Under the pieces are notes generated by a model. That model was not told the DNA's origin. It saw only the letters and a list, made by a program, of their open reading frames with translations, and did no database searches. From the NCBI GenBank assembly GCA_024698845.1, contig JAILQR010000057.1, positions 1 to 7,522 on the forward strand: DNA of 7,522 nt. The letters are read 5' to 3'. This document shows, piece by piece, positions 1-6,043 of this stretch. This stretch comes from Bacilli bacterium. Its GTDB lineage: Bacteria; Bacillota_I; Bacilli_A; RF39; UBA660. How positions within the stretch are numbered: the stretch's first letter is position 1; every line of letters begins with the position of its first letter. The position numbers were made by a program, and so were the translations under genes.

Positions 1-37
1 AAATATTCCATATTATATATAAGAGAGGAAAATATTA

Positions 38-802
38 ATGGATTACAACTATACTTTATTAGCTTTATATGGCGGATTATTTACATGGCTGCTAACAATC
101 ATAGGTTCATCTTCTGTGTTTGCTTTTAAAAAGATAAATAAAAATATTTTGGACATATCTCTGTCATTATCTGCTGGGATAATGTTATCAGCATCAATTT
201 TCTCATTAATAAATCCAGCAATTGAAAACAGTAAAGAGTTAAAACTTACACCGTGGATAAACGTTGGTTTTGGAATAATTGCGGGAGCATTATTTATATT
301 ATTTAACGAAAAAATTTTCGAAAAGAAAATTTCAAATAAGAAAACCAAAAATATCTTTCTAATGATAATTTCAATTACTCTTCATAATATCCCTGAGGGT
401 TTAGCTGTAGGCATAGCATTCGGTTCGATAAAATATGGTATTAATGGCATAACAATAACTTCAGCAACATTATTAACACTCGGCATAGGTATTCAAAACT
501 TTCCAGAAGGAAGTGCAATAAGTCTTCCCCTTAGAAGATTAAATTATTCAAGATTAAAATCATTTTTTTATGGAATGATAAGCGCAATCGTGGAACCAAT
601 ATTTGCTTTGATCGGGGCCCTGTTGACACTTAGACTTAGAATATTAATGCCATTTTTACTTTCGTTCGCAGCAGGCTCAATGATATATGTTATATTTGTC
701 GAACTAATACCTGAGTCTCAAAAAAATGAATATAAGTCATTAATGGCATTTTCATCAATTATTGGATTTGTTTTAATGATGATTCTTGATATAACGTTGT
801 AA
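38..802 (+). CDS. ZIP family divalent metal transporter (GufA-like)
   Basis: 254-aa polytopic membrane protein, probably moving Zn2+ or a similar divalent cation into the cytoplasm. About seven to eight hydrophobic segments are visible, with a short lysine-rich cytoplasmic loop around residues 92-105 in place of the long histidine-rich loop of many ZIPs. The two ZIP signature helices are clear: HNIPEG at 116-121 and QNFPEG at 153-158, followed by a conserved-looking glutamate in SAIVEP near residue 186. By analogy with bacterial ZIP structures, H116, N117, E120, Q153, N154, E157 and E186 would form the binuclear metal site. HNIPEG paired with QNxPEG fits the GufA subfamily better than ZupT. 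The ATG at 38 has a good AGAGAGG site 8 nt upstream. The length is normal for the family. Any -35 element lies outside the window. No terminator separates it from murE, so co-transcription is possible. Family is confident; the metal is not determined. Confidence 0.9.
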   Translation: MDYNYTLLALYGGLFTWLLTIIGSSSVFAFKKINKNILDISLSLSAGIMLSASIFSLINPAIENSKELKLTPWINVGFGIIAGALFILFNEKIFEKKISNKKTKNIFLMIISITLHNIPEGLAVGIAFGSIKYGINGITITSATLLTLGIGIQNFPEGSAISLPLRRLNYSRLKSFFYGMISAIVEPIFALIGALLTLRLRILMPFLLSFAAGSMIYVIFVELIPESQKNEYKSLMAFSSIIGFVLMMILDITL

Positions 803-853
803 AGTAGACGATATTTCTTAAATCATGCAAAACAGTTATGATAATATAATTAT

Positions 854-860
854 AAGGAGG
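854..860 (+). promoter_or_regulatory. Strong RBS fixing the murE start
   Basis: AAGGAGG lies 7 nt before the ATG at 868. An in-frame TAA at 853-855 directly precedes it, so murE cannot start further upstream. TATAAT (845-850) and GATAAT (840-845) lie just before it and could be a -10 element, but no convincing -35 is present. The resulting leader would be only the RBS, so I do not call a promoter. Confidence 0.8.
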
Positions 861-867
861 ATTCTTT

Positions 868-2232
868 ATGATAGAATTTGAAACAGACTCAAGAAAAGTA
901 AAACCTGGACAAACATTTGTAGCAATTCCAGGATTTACAGTTGACGGTCATGACTACATAGAAAGTGCTTTAAAAAATGGAGCCAGTAAAATCATAGTTG
1001 AAAAAGATGTTAACTTCGATGTCGAAACAATAAAAGTAGAAAACACTAAAGAATTTTTAAAGAAAGAACTTGTACAGAAGTATTCAAGTGCATTTAAAGA
1101 TTTAAAAATTATTGGTGTTACAGGAACAAACGGAAAAACAACAACATGCTATCTTGTATATCAAATGTTAAAAAAATTAAATATTAACGCTGCATATATT
1201 GGAACTATTGGATTTTATTATAGGGAGAATAAACGAGAGCTACCAAATACTACACCGGACATTTTAACTTTATATAATTTATTATTTGAGGCAAAAGAAA
1301 ATGGATGTACACATGTTGTAATGGAAGTCAGTTCACATTCTCTTGAAGAAGAACGCATTAGTGGGCTTAACTTTGATATATGTGCCTTCACAAATCTTAC
1401 TCAAGATCATTTAGATTTTCATAAAACAATGGACAATTATTTAAATGCTAAACTTAAAATATTAAATTACATAAAGAAAGATGGAATTGTAATTGTTAAT
1501 AACGATGATAGTTACTCACAATACTTTAAAAAAGATGGAATTAATACATTAAGTTTAGGATATAATCAAGACTCTACAATTAAGATTAATGAAGCAAAAT
1601 ATTCTCCAAGCTATACTATTATAAACTTTGAAATGTGTTGCACAAACTATGAAATCAAAACTAACCTAACTTCAAAATTTAATGTTTATAATTATTTAAC
1701 AGCATTTGCAATAATTAACTCACTTGGAATAAGTGTTGATAACATAAAGAAAATTACAAAAGAAATATATCCACCAAAAGGAAGATGTGAAATCGTTCCT
1801 GCTGGAAAAGGATTTGCTGTAATAGACTATGCGCATACTCCAGACGCTGTAGAAAAAGTGATTAATTCATTCTTAGAATTAAAAGAAAACAAAATAATAA
1901 CAATCGTTGGTTGCGGTGGGGATAGAGATCCAATAAAAAGACCAATAATGGGCGATATAGCGTGTAAACTTAGTGACCACGTAATATTTACAAATGATAA
2001 TCCAAGAACTGAAGACCCAAAAAATATAATGAATGATATTACAAAAGATCTAATGTATAATAACTTTGAAATTATATTTGACAGGAAAGAAGCAATATAT
2101 AAAGGTATATCTATGATGGAGGATAATGACATACTATTAATACTTGGAAAAGGACATGAAGATTATCAAATTATAGGACATGATAAGGTTCATTTTGATG
2201 ATCTTGAAACTGTTCAGTCATGGGGAAAATAA
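868..2232 (+). CDS. murE: UDP-MurNAc-tripeptide synthetase MurE
   Basis: 454-aa cytoplasmic Mur ligase that uses ATP to add the third, usually diamino, residue to UDP-MurNAc-L-Ala-D-Glu in peptidoglycan precursor synthesis. Visible motifs in order: DSRKVKPG (7-14, UDP-MurNAc domain), GTNGKTTT P-loop (86-93), NTTPD (127-131), MEVSSHSL (152-159), TNLTQDHLDFH (175-185), the probable carbamylated lysine K195 in YLNAK, GRCE (305-308), DYAHTPDA (320-327), GCGGDRD (348-354), DNPR (377-380) and GKGHED (427-432). DNPR is the motif of meso-diaminopimelate-adding enzymes; lysine-adding MurE usually differs there. MurE is normally about 480-500 aa. Here the DSR motif begins at residue 7, so roughly 30 N-terminal residues are missing, and an in-frame stop plus a strong RBS rule out a longer start. 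The gene sits away from other mur genes. Identity is very secure; the amino-acid substrate is inferred. Confidence 0.96.
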   Translation: MIEFETDSRKVKPGQTFVAIPGFTVDGHDYIESALKNGASKIIVEKDVNFDVETIKVENTKEFLKKELVQKYSSAFKDLKIIGVTGTNGKTTTCYLVYQMLKKLNINAAYIGTIGFYYRENKRELPNTTPDILTLYNLLFEAKENGCTHVVMEVSSHSLEEERISGLNFDICAFTNLTQDHLDFHKTMDNYLNAKLKILNYIKKDGIVIVNNDDSYSQYFKKDGINTLSLGYNQDSTIKINEAKYSPSYTIINFEMCCTNYEIKTNLTSKFNVYNYLTAFAIINSLGISVDNIKKITKEIYPPKGRCEIVPAGKGFAVIDYAHTPDAVEKVINSFLELKENKIITIVGCGGDRDPIKRPIMGDIACKLSDHVIFTNDNPRTEDPKNIMNDITKDLMYNNFEIIFDRKEAIYKGISMMEDNDILLILGKGHEDYQIIGHDKVHFDDLETVQSWGK

Positions 2233-2254
2233 AAAGGCTAGAAATAGCTTTTTT
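2231..2254. terminator. Bidirectional terminator between murE and the DUF368 gene
   Basis: A 10-bp stem (2231-2240 with 2245-2254, one G-T wobble) is closed by a GAAA loop. Plus-strand transcripts meet a T-run from 2249 to 2255. Minus-strand transcripts meet a T5-A-T4 stretch formed by the complement of 2226-2235. The stem includes two bases of the murE TAA and one base of the opposing gene's TAA, so it serves two convergent genes. Confidence 0.8.
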
Positions 2255-2940
2255 TATTTTAATAAATTGATTAAGTTTATATATAGCAAAGATAAAACAA
2301 TAAACTTAAATAATGTCTTATCTAAAAATTTAGAAACTATTCTAACAAGAATTATTGAAGTAATCATAAAAAAAACAAAGAAAATTATCCACTCAAATTT
2401 GCAGATAGCAAATGAGGAAAAAGGATTGTTTATAAAACCAATAAAATTATCATAAAACGACAAATTTATAAAAATAACTGTAGCACTAATACCTGGAATA
2501 ATTTTTGATACTGAGTAAATTACACCGGCCAATCCATATATAACTAAACCAGAAGACATATTAAATGGAACCTCCACAAAATTTATAATAAGTGAAATTG
2601 CAATTGAAGAAATAATAATATAAAAATTAATTCTATACTTCCGAATAAAGCCGATAATAGAACATATAAAAATAATTAAAATAGACAATTTAAAACTTGC
2701 GTTAAAATTACCAATTAAATATCTAATAAATCTGGCACCCAGTAATACACCAAGAATAAAACCAGCAGACAAATTAATTATGTACCTTATATTTCCTAAA
2801 ACTCTACACTTTGAAATAATATTAATCAGTTTTTTGTAATCTCCAAACATTACTGCAAAAAATCCTCCACTTAAACCTGGCAAAATGCTTGATAAGCCGT
2901 AGACAAACCCTCGTATTATTGTATTATTTACTAACATCAT
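2254..2940 (-). CDS. DUF368 family membrane protein (PopT-like, candidate undecaprenyl-phosphate transporter)
   Basis: 228-aa, very hydrophobic protein with about seven to eight membrane segments. It shows the internal repeat typical of DUF368 (PF04018): SSILPGLSGG at 17-26 followed by an FGDYKKL-type stretch, and SKIIPGIS at 145-152 followed by an FYDNF stretch, each a proline-glycine break in a re-entrant-looking helix. DUF368 proteins such as PopT have been reported to return undecaprenyl phosphate across the membrane for reuse in cell-wall synthesis; that this protein does so is inferred. It is shorter than most family members (roughly 260-310 aa). Two ATGs stand in tandem (2940 and 2937) with no recognisable Shine-Dalgarno, and an in-frame TGA 18 nt upstream rules out a longer start. 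A candidate -10 TATAAT is at 2973-2968. It converges on murE and diverges from tRNA-Gly. Confidence 0.8.
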   Translation of the reverse strand: MMLVNNTIIRGFVYGLSSILPGLSGGFFAVMFGDYKKLINIISKCRVLGNIRYIINLSAGFILGVLLGARFIRYLIGNFNASFKLSILIIFICSIIGFIRKYRINFYIIISSIAISLIINFVEVPFNMSSGLVIYGLAGVIYSVSKIIPGISATVIFINLSFYDNFIGFINNPFSSFAICKFEWIIFFVFFMITSIILVRIVSKFLDKTLFKFIVLSLLYINLINLLK

Positions 2941-2967
2941 AAAATAATATATGAAAAATCACAAATT

Positions 2968-2973
2968 ATTATA
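2968..2973 (-). promoter_or_regulatory. Candidate -10 element for the DUF368 gene
   Basis: The minus strand reads TATAAT here, about 28 nt before the ATG. The expected -35 position (around 2990-2996) has no good match and would overlap the -35 of the divergent tRNA promoter. The leader would be about 20 nt and lacks a Shine-Dalgarno. Confidence 0.35.
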
Positions 2974-2991
2974 TATATTTAGAAAAATTAT

Positions 2992-3019
2992 TTGATTTTT
3001 TCTATTTTTATGCTATACT
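2992..3019 (+). promoter_or_regulatory. Promoter of tRNA-Gly
   Basis: TTGATT (2992-2997) and TATACT (3014-3019) are separated by 16 nt, and the -10 carries an upstream TGC giving an extended -10. A start near 3026 would leave about 12 nt of 5' leader before the mature tRNA. Confidence 0.7.
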
Positions 3020-3037
3020 ATATGGGTAACTTGAATT

Positions 3038-3111
3038 GCGGGTGTAGTTTAATGGTAGAGCTTCAGCCTTCCAAGCTGATAACGTGGGTTCGATTCCCAT
3101 CACCCGCTCCA
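3038..3111 (+). tRNA. tRNA-Gly (anticodon UCC)
   Basis: 74-nt cloverleaf. The acceptor stem GCGGGTG pairs with CACCCGC (3101-3107), followed by T and a genome-encoded CCA (3109-3111). The anticodon stem TCAGC (3063-3067) pairs with GCTGA (3075-3079) around loop CTTCCAA, placing anticodon TCC at 3070-3072. It reads GGA and, by wobble, GGG. The T arm GTGGG-TTCGATT-CCCAT is standard. The D stem GTTT/GAGC contains two G-U wobbles. It is transcribed alone from its own promoter and ends in its own terminator. Confidence 0.98.
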
Positions 3112-3114
3112 TAT

Positions 3115-3148
3115 AAAAAAGTCATTGCATTTAGCAATGTTTTTTTTT
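3115..3148. terminator. Terminator of tRNA-Gly, probably bidirectional
   Basis: CATTGC (3123-3128) pairs with GCAATG (3134-3139) around a 5-nt ATTTA loop, followed on the plus strand by nine Ts (3140-3148). On the minus strand the same hairpin is followed after two bases by six Ts (complement of 3115-3120), so it can also stop transcripts of the gene at 3180-3923. Confidence 0.88.
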
Positions 3149-3157
3149 GCACAAAAA

Positions 3158-3173
3158 GTTATCAGCTTGAAAG
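3158..3173 (-). repeat. Inverted partial copy of the tRNA-Gly anticodon arm
   Basis: The minus strand of 3158-3173 matches tRNA-Gly bases 3068-3083 at 15 of 16 positions: anticodon loop, 3' half of the anticodon stem and variable region. The first 12 plus-strand bases (GTTATCAGCTTG) are an exact reverse complement. Flanking bases do not match the tRNA. The copy lies between the tRNA terminator and the end of the minus-strand gene, so it sits in that gene's 3' untranslated region in tRNA sense. Confidence 0.75.
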
Positions 3174-3179
3174 TGTTTA

Positions 3180-3923
3180 TTATAAAAACAGATGACTAAT
3201 ATATTTTTGCTGTATTATATCATCTATTAAACTGTACCACTTAATTTGAACATAATTACGACAATATTCATACTTTTCATTTCTATTTAAACAACGATGC
3301 ATACTTTGACAAACTAGAGGCCCAAAATGAGGAGATAAAATAAACAGATCAGCCTTTCTAAGAATTATTTCAAAAATATCTTTTTGTTTTATATACAAAA
3401 AATCGTTTGGAGTACCATAAACTAGAGCATCAATATTATCATTATATACTAGTCCTTTAATAACAAATCTATTAGCAACCTTTATTATTAACTGTGGGTC
3501 ACTAAAACATTTGTTTAGATATATTAAATCTCTTTTATGACTATCTCTATATTCCTCGGCACTTATTCTGTGTAACCCAGTATTATTTATCGTTCCATCA
3601 GCATACAAATAACTTAGAAATATATTAATAGCTCTCTGAGGAACATGATTATCCTTTAAAAAATTGATAAACGTATCGATATGTTCAAGATGCACAGAAT
3701 TTCTCGCTCCAAGTTTTATACTAATTCTTTTCGTTACGACACCAATCTTAATAAACACGTCAGACTTCTGCTTATAATGATTCTTCCAAGATCTAATTTC
3801 ATCAGTTTCACTCACATTATTAAAAAGATCCATTATAAGTTCTTTTTTTAAAGGATCTAAATCAGAAACAATTTTTCTATTAAAAGATTTTACAAAATTG
3901 AACTCATTTTCATTACCATTCAT
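3180..3923 (-). CDS. Unknown protein, possible PD-(D/E)XK-type nuclease / restriction endonuclease-like
   Basis: 247-aa soluble protein that I do not recognise with certainty. There is no signal peptide or membrane segment. Residues 50-80 hold the most telling stretch: a lysine-rich lead, D55 in SDVFIKIG, a turn, then a strand ISIKLG (67-72) running into ARNSVHLEHI (73-82). Aspartate, then about a dozen residues, then a strand with xxK is the geometry of a PD-(D/E)XK nuclease core, with S68 where an acidic residue is usual, and an NSVHxE tail of the kind I associate with restriction-enzyme-like proteins. E39 or E42 could supply another acidic ligand. The C-terminus has LSPHFGPL (196-203), HRCLNRN (209-215) and YVQIKW (224-229). 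The ATG at 3923 has GGTGA 5 nt upstream; a weak promoter (ATGACA 3971-3966, extended TATGTT 3950-3945, 15-nt spacer) may drive it. It stands alone with no methyltransferase visible and lies beside a tRNA, which suggests acquired DNA. The reading frame is credible; the function is inference. Confidence 0.7.
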   Translation of the reverse strand: MNGNENEFNFVKSFNRKIVSDLDPLKKELIMDLFNNVSETDEIRSWKNHYKQKSDVFIKIGVVTKRISIKLGARNSVHLEHIDTFINFLKDNHVPQRAINIFLSYLYADGTINNTGLHRISAEEYRDSHKRDLIYLNKCFSDPQLIIKVANRFVIKGLVYNDNIDALVYGTPNDFLYIKQKDIFEIILRKADLFILSPHFGPLVCQSMHRCLNRNEKYEYCRNYVQIKWYSLIDDIIQQKYISHLFL

Positions 3924-3971
3924 TTAAATCACCATATAGAAAGTAACATAGCAAATTAAAATAAATGTCAT

Positions 3972-4006
3972 AAAAAAAAGAAAAATAGAATTTAATTTCT
4001 ATTTTT
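3972..4006 (-). terminator. Terminator of the tsaE-tsaB-rimI-tsaD-dedA operon
   Basis: On the minus strand a 10-bp AT-rich stem (4006-3997 with 3990-3981) has a 6-nt loop and is followed by C and eight Ts (3979-3972). The 5' arm encodes the last codons of dedA, and the dedA TAA (3994-3992) lies in the loop. Confidence 0.72.
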
Positions 4007-4609
4007 TCTCTTTTTCAATATGTAGGCTACACCAAAAATAATAATACATATAAGAATAATAATTGTAACAATAGAATATCTATTCATATACTTAACAATT
4101 ATTTCCCATTTGTCACCTAATAATCGGCCTAATATAACTAATACCGCATTCCATATCAAAGAACCAAAAAAAGTAAAAATAATAAAAGGTGTGAGTTTCA
4201 TTTTTGAAGTTCCAGCAGGAATTGATATAATACTTCTAATAACAGGAACAAATCTGCAGAAAAATATAGTCTTATTCCCTTTACTCTTAAACCAACTAAT
4301 AGCTCTATCTATGTCGTTATCATTTAAGCACAAAATCGTACCTACTTTACTATTAATAATTTTCTTAATTCTTCTTTCGTTTAACAAATAACCAATATAG
4401 TAAAGAAGTAGTGCCCCGACGATAGAACCAAGTGTTGCAAATAAAATTACTCCTATTATTGTCATCTTTGTGTAAGATGTCATAAAACCACCTAGTGTAA
4501 GTATTACTTCGGAAGGTATAGGAGGGAAAATATTTTCAATTGCTATTAGAAAGGTAATTCCAAAATAACCGAACCCCTTGTTCATTACATCAATAATAAA
4601 TGCTTGCAT
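3992..4609 (-). CDS. DedA family membrane protein (VTT domain)
   Basis: 205-aa integral membrane protein of the DedA/SNARE-associated (PF09335) family, with about five to six hydrophobic segments and a basic C-terminal tail (KKRKNRN). Family motifs: E25 followed by FPPIPSE (28-34) in the first re-entrant hairpin; GSIVGALLLYYIGYLL (61-76); the arginine motif FFCRFVPVIRSIISIPAG (116-133) with R119 and R125; and FFGSLIWN near 147-154. DedA proteins support membrane homeostasis and proton-motive-force-dependent processes, and some (UptA) have been reported to transport undecaprenyl phosphate. Which lipid this one handles is not visible. Where several DedA proteins have GD before the second helix, this one has GA. 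The ATG at 4609 has AGGTGA (4618-4613), which overlaps the tsaD stop codon; the genes are 7 nt apart. It is therefore the last gene of the tsa operon. Confidence 0.92.
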   Translation of the reverse strand: MQAFIIDVMNKGFGYFGITFLIAIENIFPPIPSEVILTLGGFMTSYTKMTIIGVILFATLGSIVGALLLYYIGYLLNERRIKKIINSKVGTILCLNDNDIDRAISWFKSKGNKTIFFCRFVPVIRSIISIPAGTSKMKLTPFIIFTFFGSLIWNAVLVILGRLLGDKWEIIVKYMNRYSIVTIIILICIIIFGVAYILKKRKNRN

Positions 4610-4616
4610 GTATCAC

Positions 4617-5627
4617 CTATTCTATAGTACTAATATGACTTTTTGCATTAAGATTGTAAGATGCAAAATTTAAGTGCTTAATATATAGTGGATAAGCAGC
4701 TGCACCTATCATAGCAGCGTTATCTGTACAATATAACATTCTTGGAACCGAAAATTCTACTTTATACTTATCAGCTAATTTTGAAACTTCTTCTCTTAAA
4801 TAATTATTTGCAGATACCCCACCAGCAAGAATAAGTTGTTTATAAGTCTTTGCTTTGAGAGCAATCTCAATTTTACGTATAACTTCGTCAACAGCCACAC
4901 TTTGAAAACTTGCAGCTAAATCATTCTTATTAATTTCTATTCCTTTTTGCTTAAAATTATGTACTAAATTAATAACATTACTCTTTAAACCACTATAACT
5001 AAAGTGAATAATTGCGTCATTTACCGGTTTTGTAAGCTCGTAACATACGTTACCGTTTTTTGCTAATTTTTCTAGATTTGGTCCTCCAGGATAAGGTAAA
5101 TCTAGAATTCTGGCAACTTTATCAAAAGTTTCTCCAATAGCATCATCCATAGTTGCTCCAAGTAGGTTGTATTCATAATCAGAATTCATTTCAATTAATT
5201 CTGTATGTCCTCCAGAAACAACCATAGCAAGTAAAGGAAACTTTAAATTATTATCTATGTTATTTGCATATATATGTCCCATCATATGGTTAACTTTAAT
5301 CAAAGGTTTATTATAAAGAAAAGCAATTACCTTAGCAAACTCAACACCAACTAAAAGACCACCAAGTAAACCAGGTGCATAAGTTACTGCAACAGCATCA
5401 ATTTCATCAAGTTTTACATGTGATTTTTGTAAAAGTGATTCTAAAACTAGTGTTATTGCTTCTGTGTGCATTCTTGAAGCAATTTCGGGAACTACGCCTC
5501 CATACATTGCATGAGTATCCATCTGAGTGTAAACTTCCATAGCAACAACATCTTTTCCGTTACGAACCAAAGCAATACTTGTTTCATCGCATGAAGTTTC
5601 AACAGCTAAAATAAGTGTATTTTTCAT
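4617..5627 (-). CDS. tsaD: tRNA N6-adenosine threonylcarbamoyltransferase TsaD
   Basis: 336-aa cytoplasmic ASKHA-fold enzyme that, with TsaB and TsaE, transfers the threonylcarbamoyl group of TC-AMP to A37 of ANN-reading tRNAs (t6A). Motifs, numbered from the chosen ATG: AVETSCDETS (8-17), GGVVPEIASRMH (43-54), APGLLGGLLVG (84-94), metal ligands H114 and H118 in HMMGH, VSGGHTEL (137-144), DDAIGETFDKVAR (161-173), PGGP (180-183), FSYSGLKS (209-216), LAGGVSANNYLR (267-278) and metal ligand D302 in CTDNAAM. The length is normal. I chose the ATG at 5627 because AGAGGTGA (5640-5633) lies 5 nt upstream. An in-frame GTG at 5636 would give 339 aa but is itself part of that Shine-Dalgarno. It starts 5 nt after the rimI stop. 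Very secure. Confidence 0.97.
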   Translation of the reverse strand: MKNTLILAVETSCDETSIALVRNGKDVVAMEVYTQMDTHAMYGGVVPEIASRMHTEAITLVLESLLQKSHVKLDEIDAVAVTYAPGLLGGLLVGVEFAKVIAFLYNKPLIKVNHMMGHIYANNIDNNLKFPLLAMVVSGGHTELIEMNSDYEYNLLGATMDDAIGETFDKVARILDLPYPGGPNLEKLAKNGNVCYELTKPVNDAIIHFSYSGLKSNVINLVHNFKQKGIEINKNDLAASFQSVAVDEVIRKIEIALKAKTYKQLILAGGVSANNYLREEVSKLADKYKVEFSVPRMLYCTDNAAMIGAAAYPLYIKHLNFASYNLNAKSHISTIE

Positions 5628-5632
5628 AATAT

Positions 5633-5640
5633 TCACCTCT
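5633..5640 (-). promoter_or_regulatory. RBS deciding the tsaD start
   Basis: The minus strand reads AGAGGTGA, 5 nt before ATG 5627. It overlaps both the rimI TGA (5635-5633) and the alternative GTG codon (5636-5634), which is why the ATG rather than the GTG is taken as the tsaD start. Confidence 0.8.
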
Positions 5641-6043
5641 TTTCCATTACATAGGCATCTGATATACCATAATATTTATTTCTTATATTAATAACTTTAA
5701 AACCCATTTTTTTATAAAGATTTAAAGCTGGAATATTGCCACTGCTAACTTCAAGAATAAACTTTCTGTTAGAATATTTATTAAAACAGTAGTTAAATAG
5801 CATTGTAGCATACCCTTTATTTCGATATTTTTCACATACTACAACATCAATTATGTCAATTTCATCAATTAATTCTTGAACGTGAATAAATCCTACTATA
5901 ACATCACTTTCAGATATTATATAAGTTTTATTTACACCCTCATTTAAATCACTATAGCTATTTAAAGACTTATAATTATTATGGAGGGTATCACCAAGAA
6001 CATAAATAAAATCTAAATCATTAATAGATAATTCCCTTATCAT
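5633..6043 (-). CDS. rimI: Ribosomal-protein-alanine N-acetyltransferase RimI (GNAT)
   Basis: 136-aa cytoplasmic GNAT acetyltransferase. RimI uses acetyl-CoA to acetylate the N-terminal alanine of ribosomal protein S18, and in some bacteria other N-termini. Evidence: one GNAT domain over the whole length; acetyl-CoA pyrophosphate loop YRNKGYA (73-79); the LEV strand with E98; the N103-x-PALNLYKKMGF helix-strand (103-115), typical of RimI; and a terminal RNKYYGISDAYVM (121-133) matching the RimI pattern of YY, then D-A and M. The usual R-x-SN before the PA helix reads S-S-G-N here. It is slightly shorter than the usual 145-150 aa. Its ATG overlaps the tsaB stop in an ATGA (6043-6040), indicating translational coupling. 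Position between tsaB and tsaD supports RimI over a generic GNAT, though the in vivo target is not shown. Confidence 0.9.
   Translation of the reverse strand: MIRELSINDLDFIYVLGDTLHNNYKSLNSYSDLNEGVNKTYIISESDVIVGFIHVQELIDEIDIIDVVVCEKYRNKGYATMLFNYCFNKYSNRKFILEVSSGNIPALNLYKKMGFKVINIRNKYYGISDAYVMEKR

Noticed and set aside
49..348. 99-codon minus-strand frame inside the ZIP gene
   Set aside because: Antisense shadow of a well-supported gene; the same applies to the minus-strand frame at 1827-2132 inside murE and the plus-strand frame at 6915-7103 over tsaE.
803..867. Riboswitch or T-box leader before murE
   Set aside because: The gap is only 65 nt, with no T-box motif, no terminator/antiterminator pair and no known aptamer pattern.
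2180..2455. 91-codon plus-strand reading frame across the end of murE and into the DUF368 gene
   Set aside because: It is antisense to a clear membrane-protein gene and crosses a terminator hairpin; low-complexity Lys/Asn/Ile content is typical of AT-rich shadow frames.
3038..3173. attL/attR pair of an integrated element at tRNA-Gly
   Set aside because: The second copy is inverted and lacks the tRNA 3' end, and no integrase gene is in the window; it is reported only as an unexplained inverted partial copy.
2992..3195. 67-codon plus-strand frame
   Set aside because: It runs straight through tRNA-Gly and its terminator.
4110..4391. 93-codon plus-strand frame
   Set aside because: Entirely antisense to dedA, with no ribosome binding site or recognisable domain.
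5628..5636. GTG at 5636 as the tsaD start
   Set aside because: The GTG is part of the AGAGGTGA ribosome binding site that serves the ATG at 5627, and homologues start close to that ATG.
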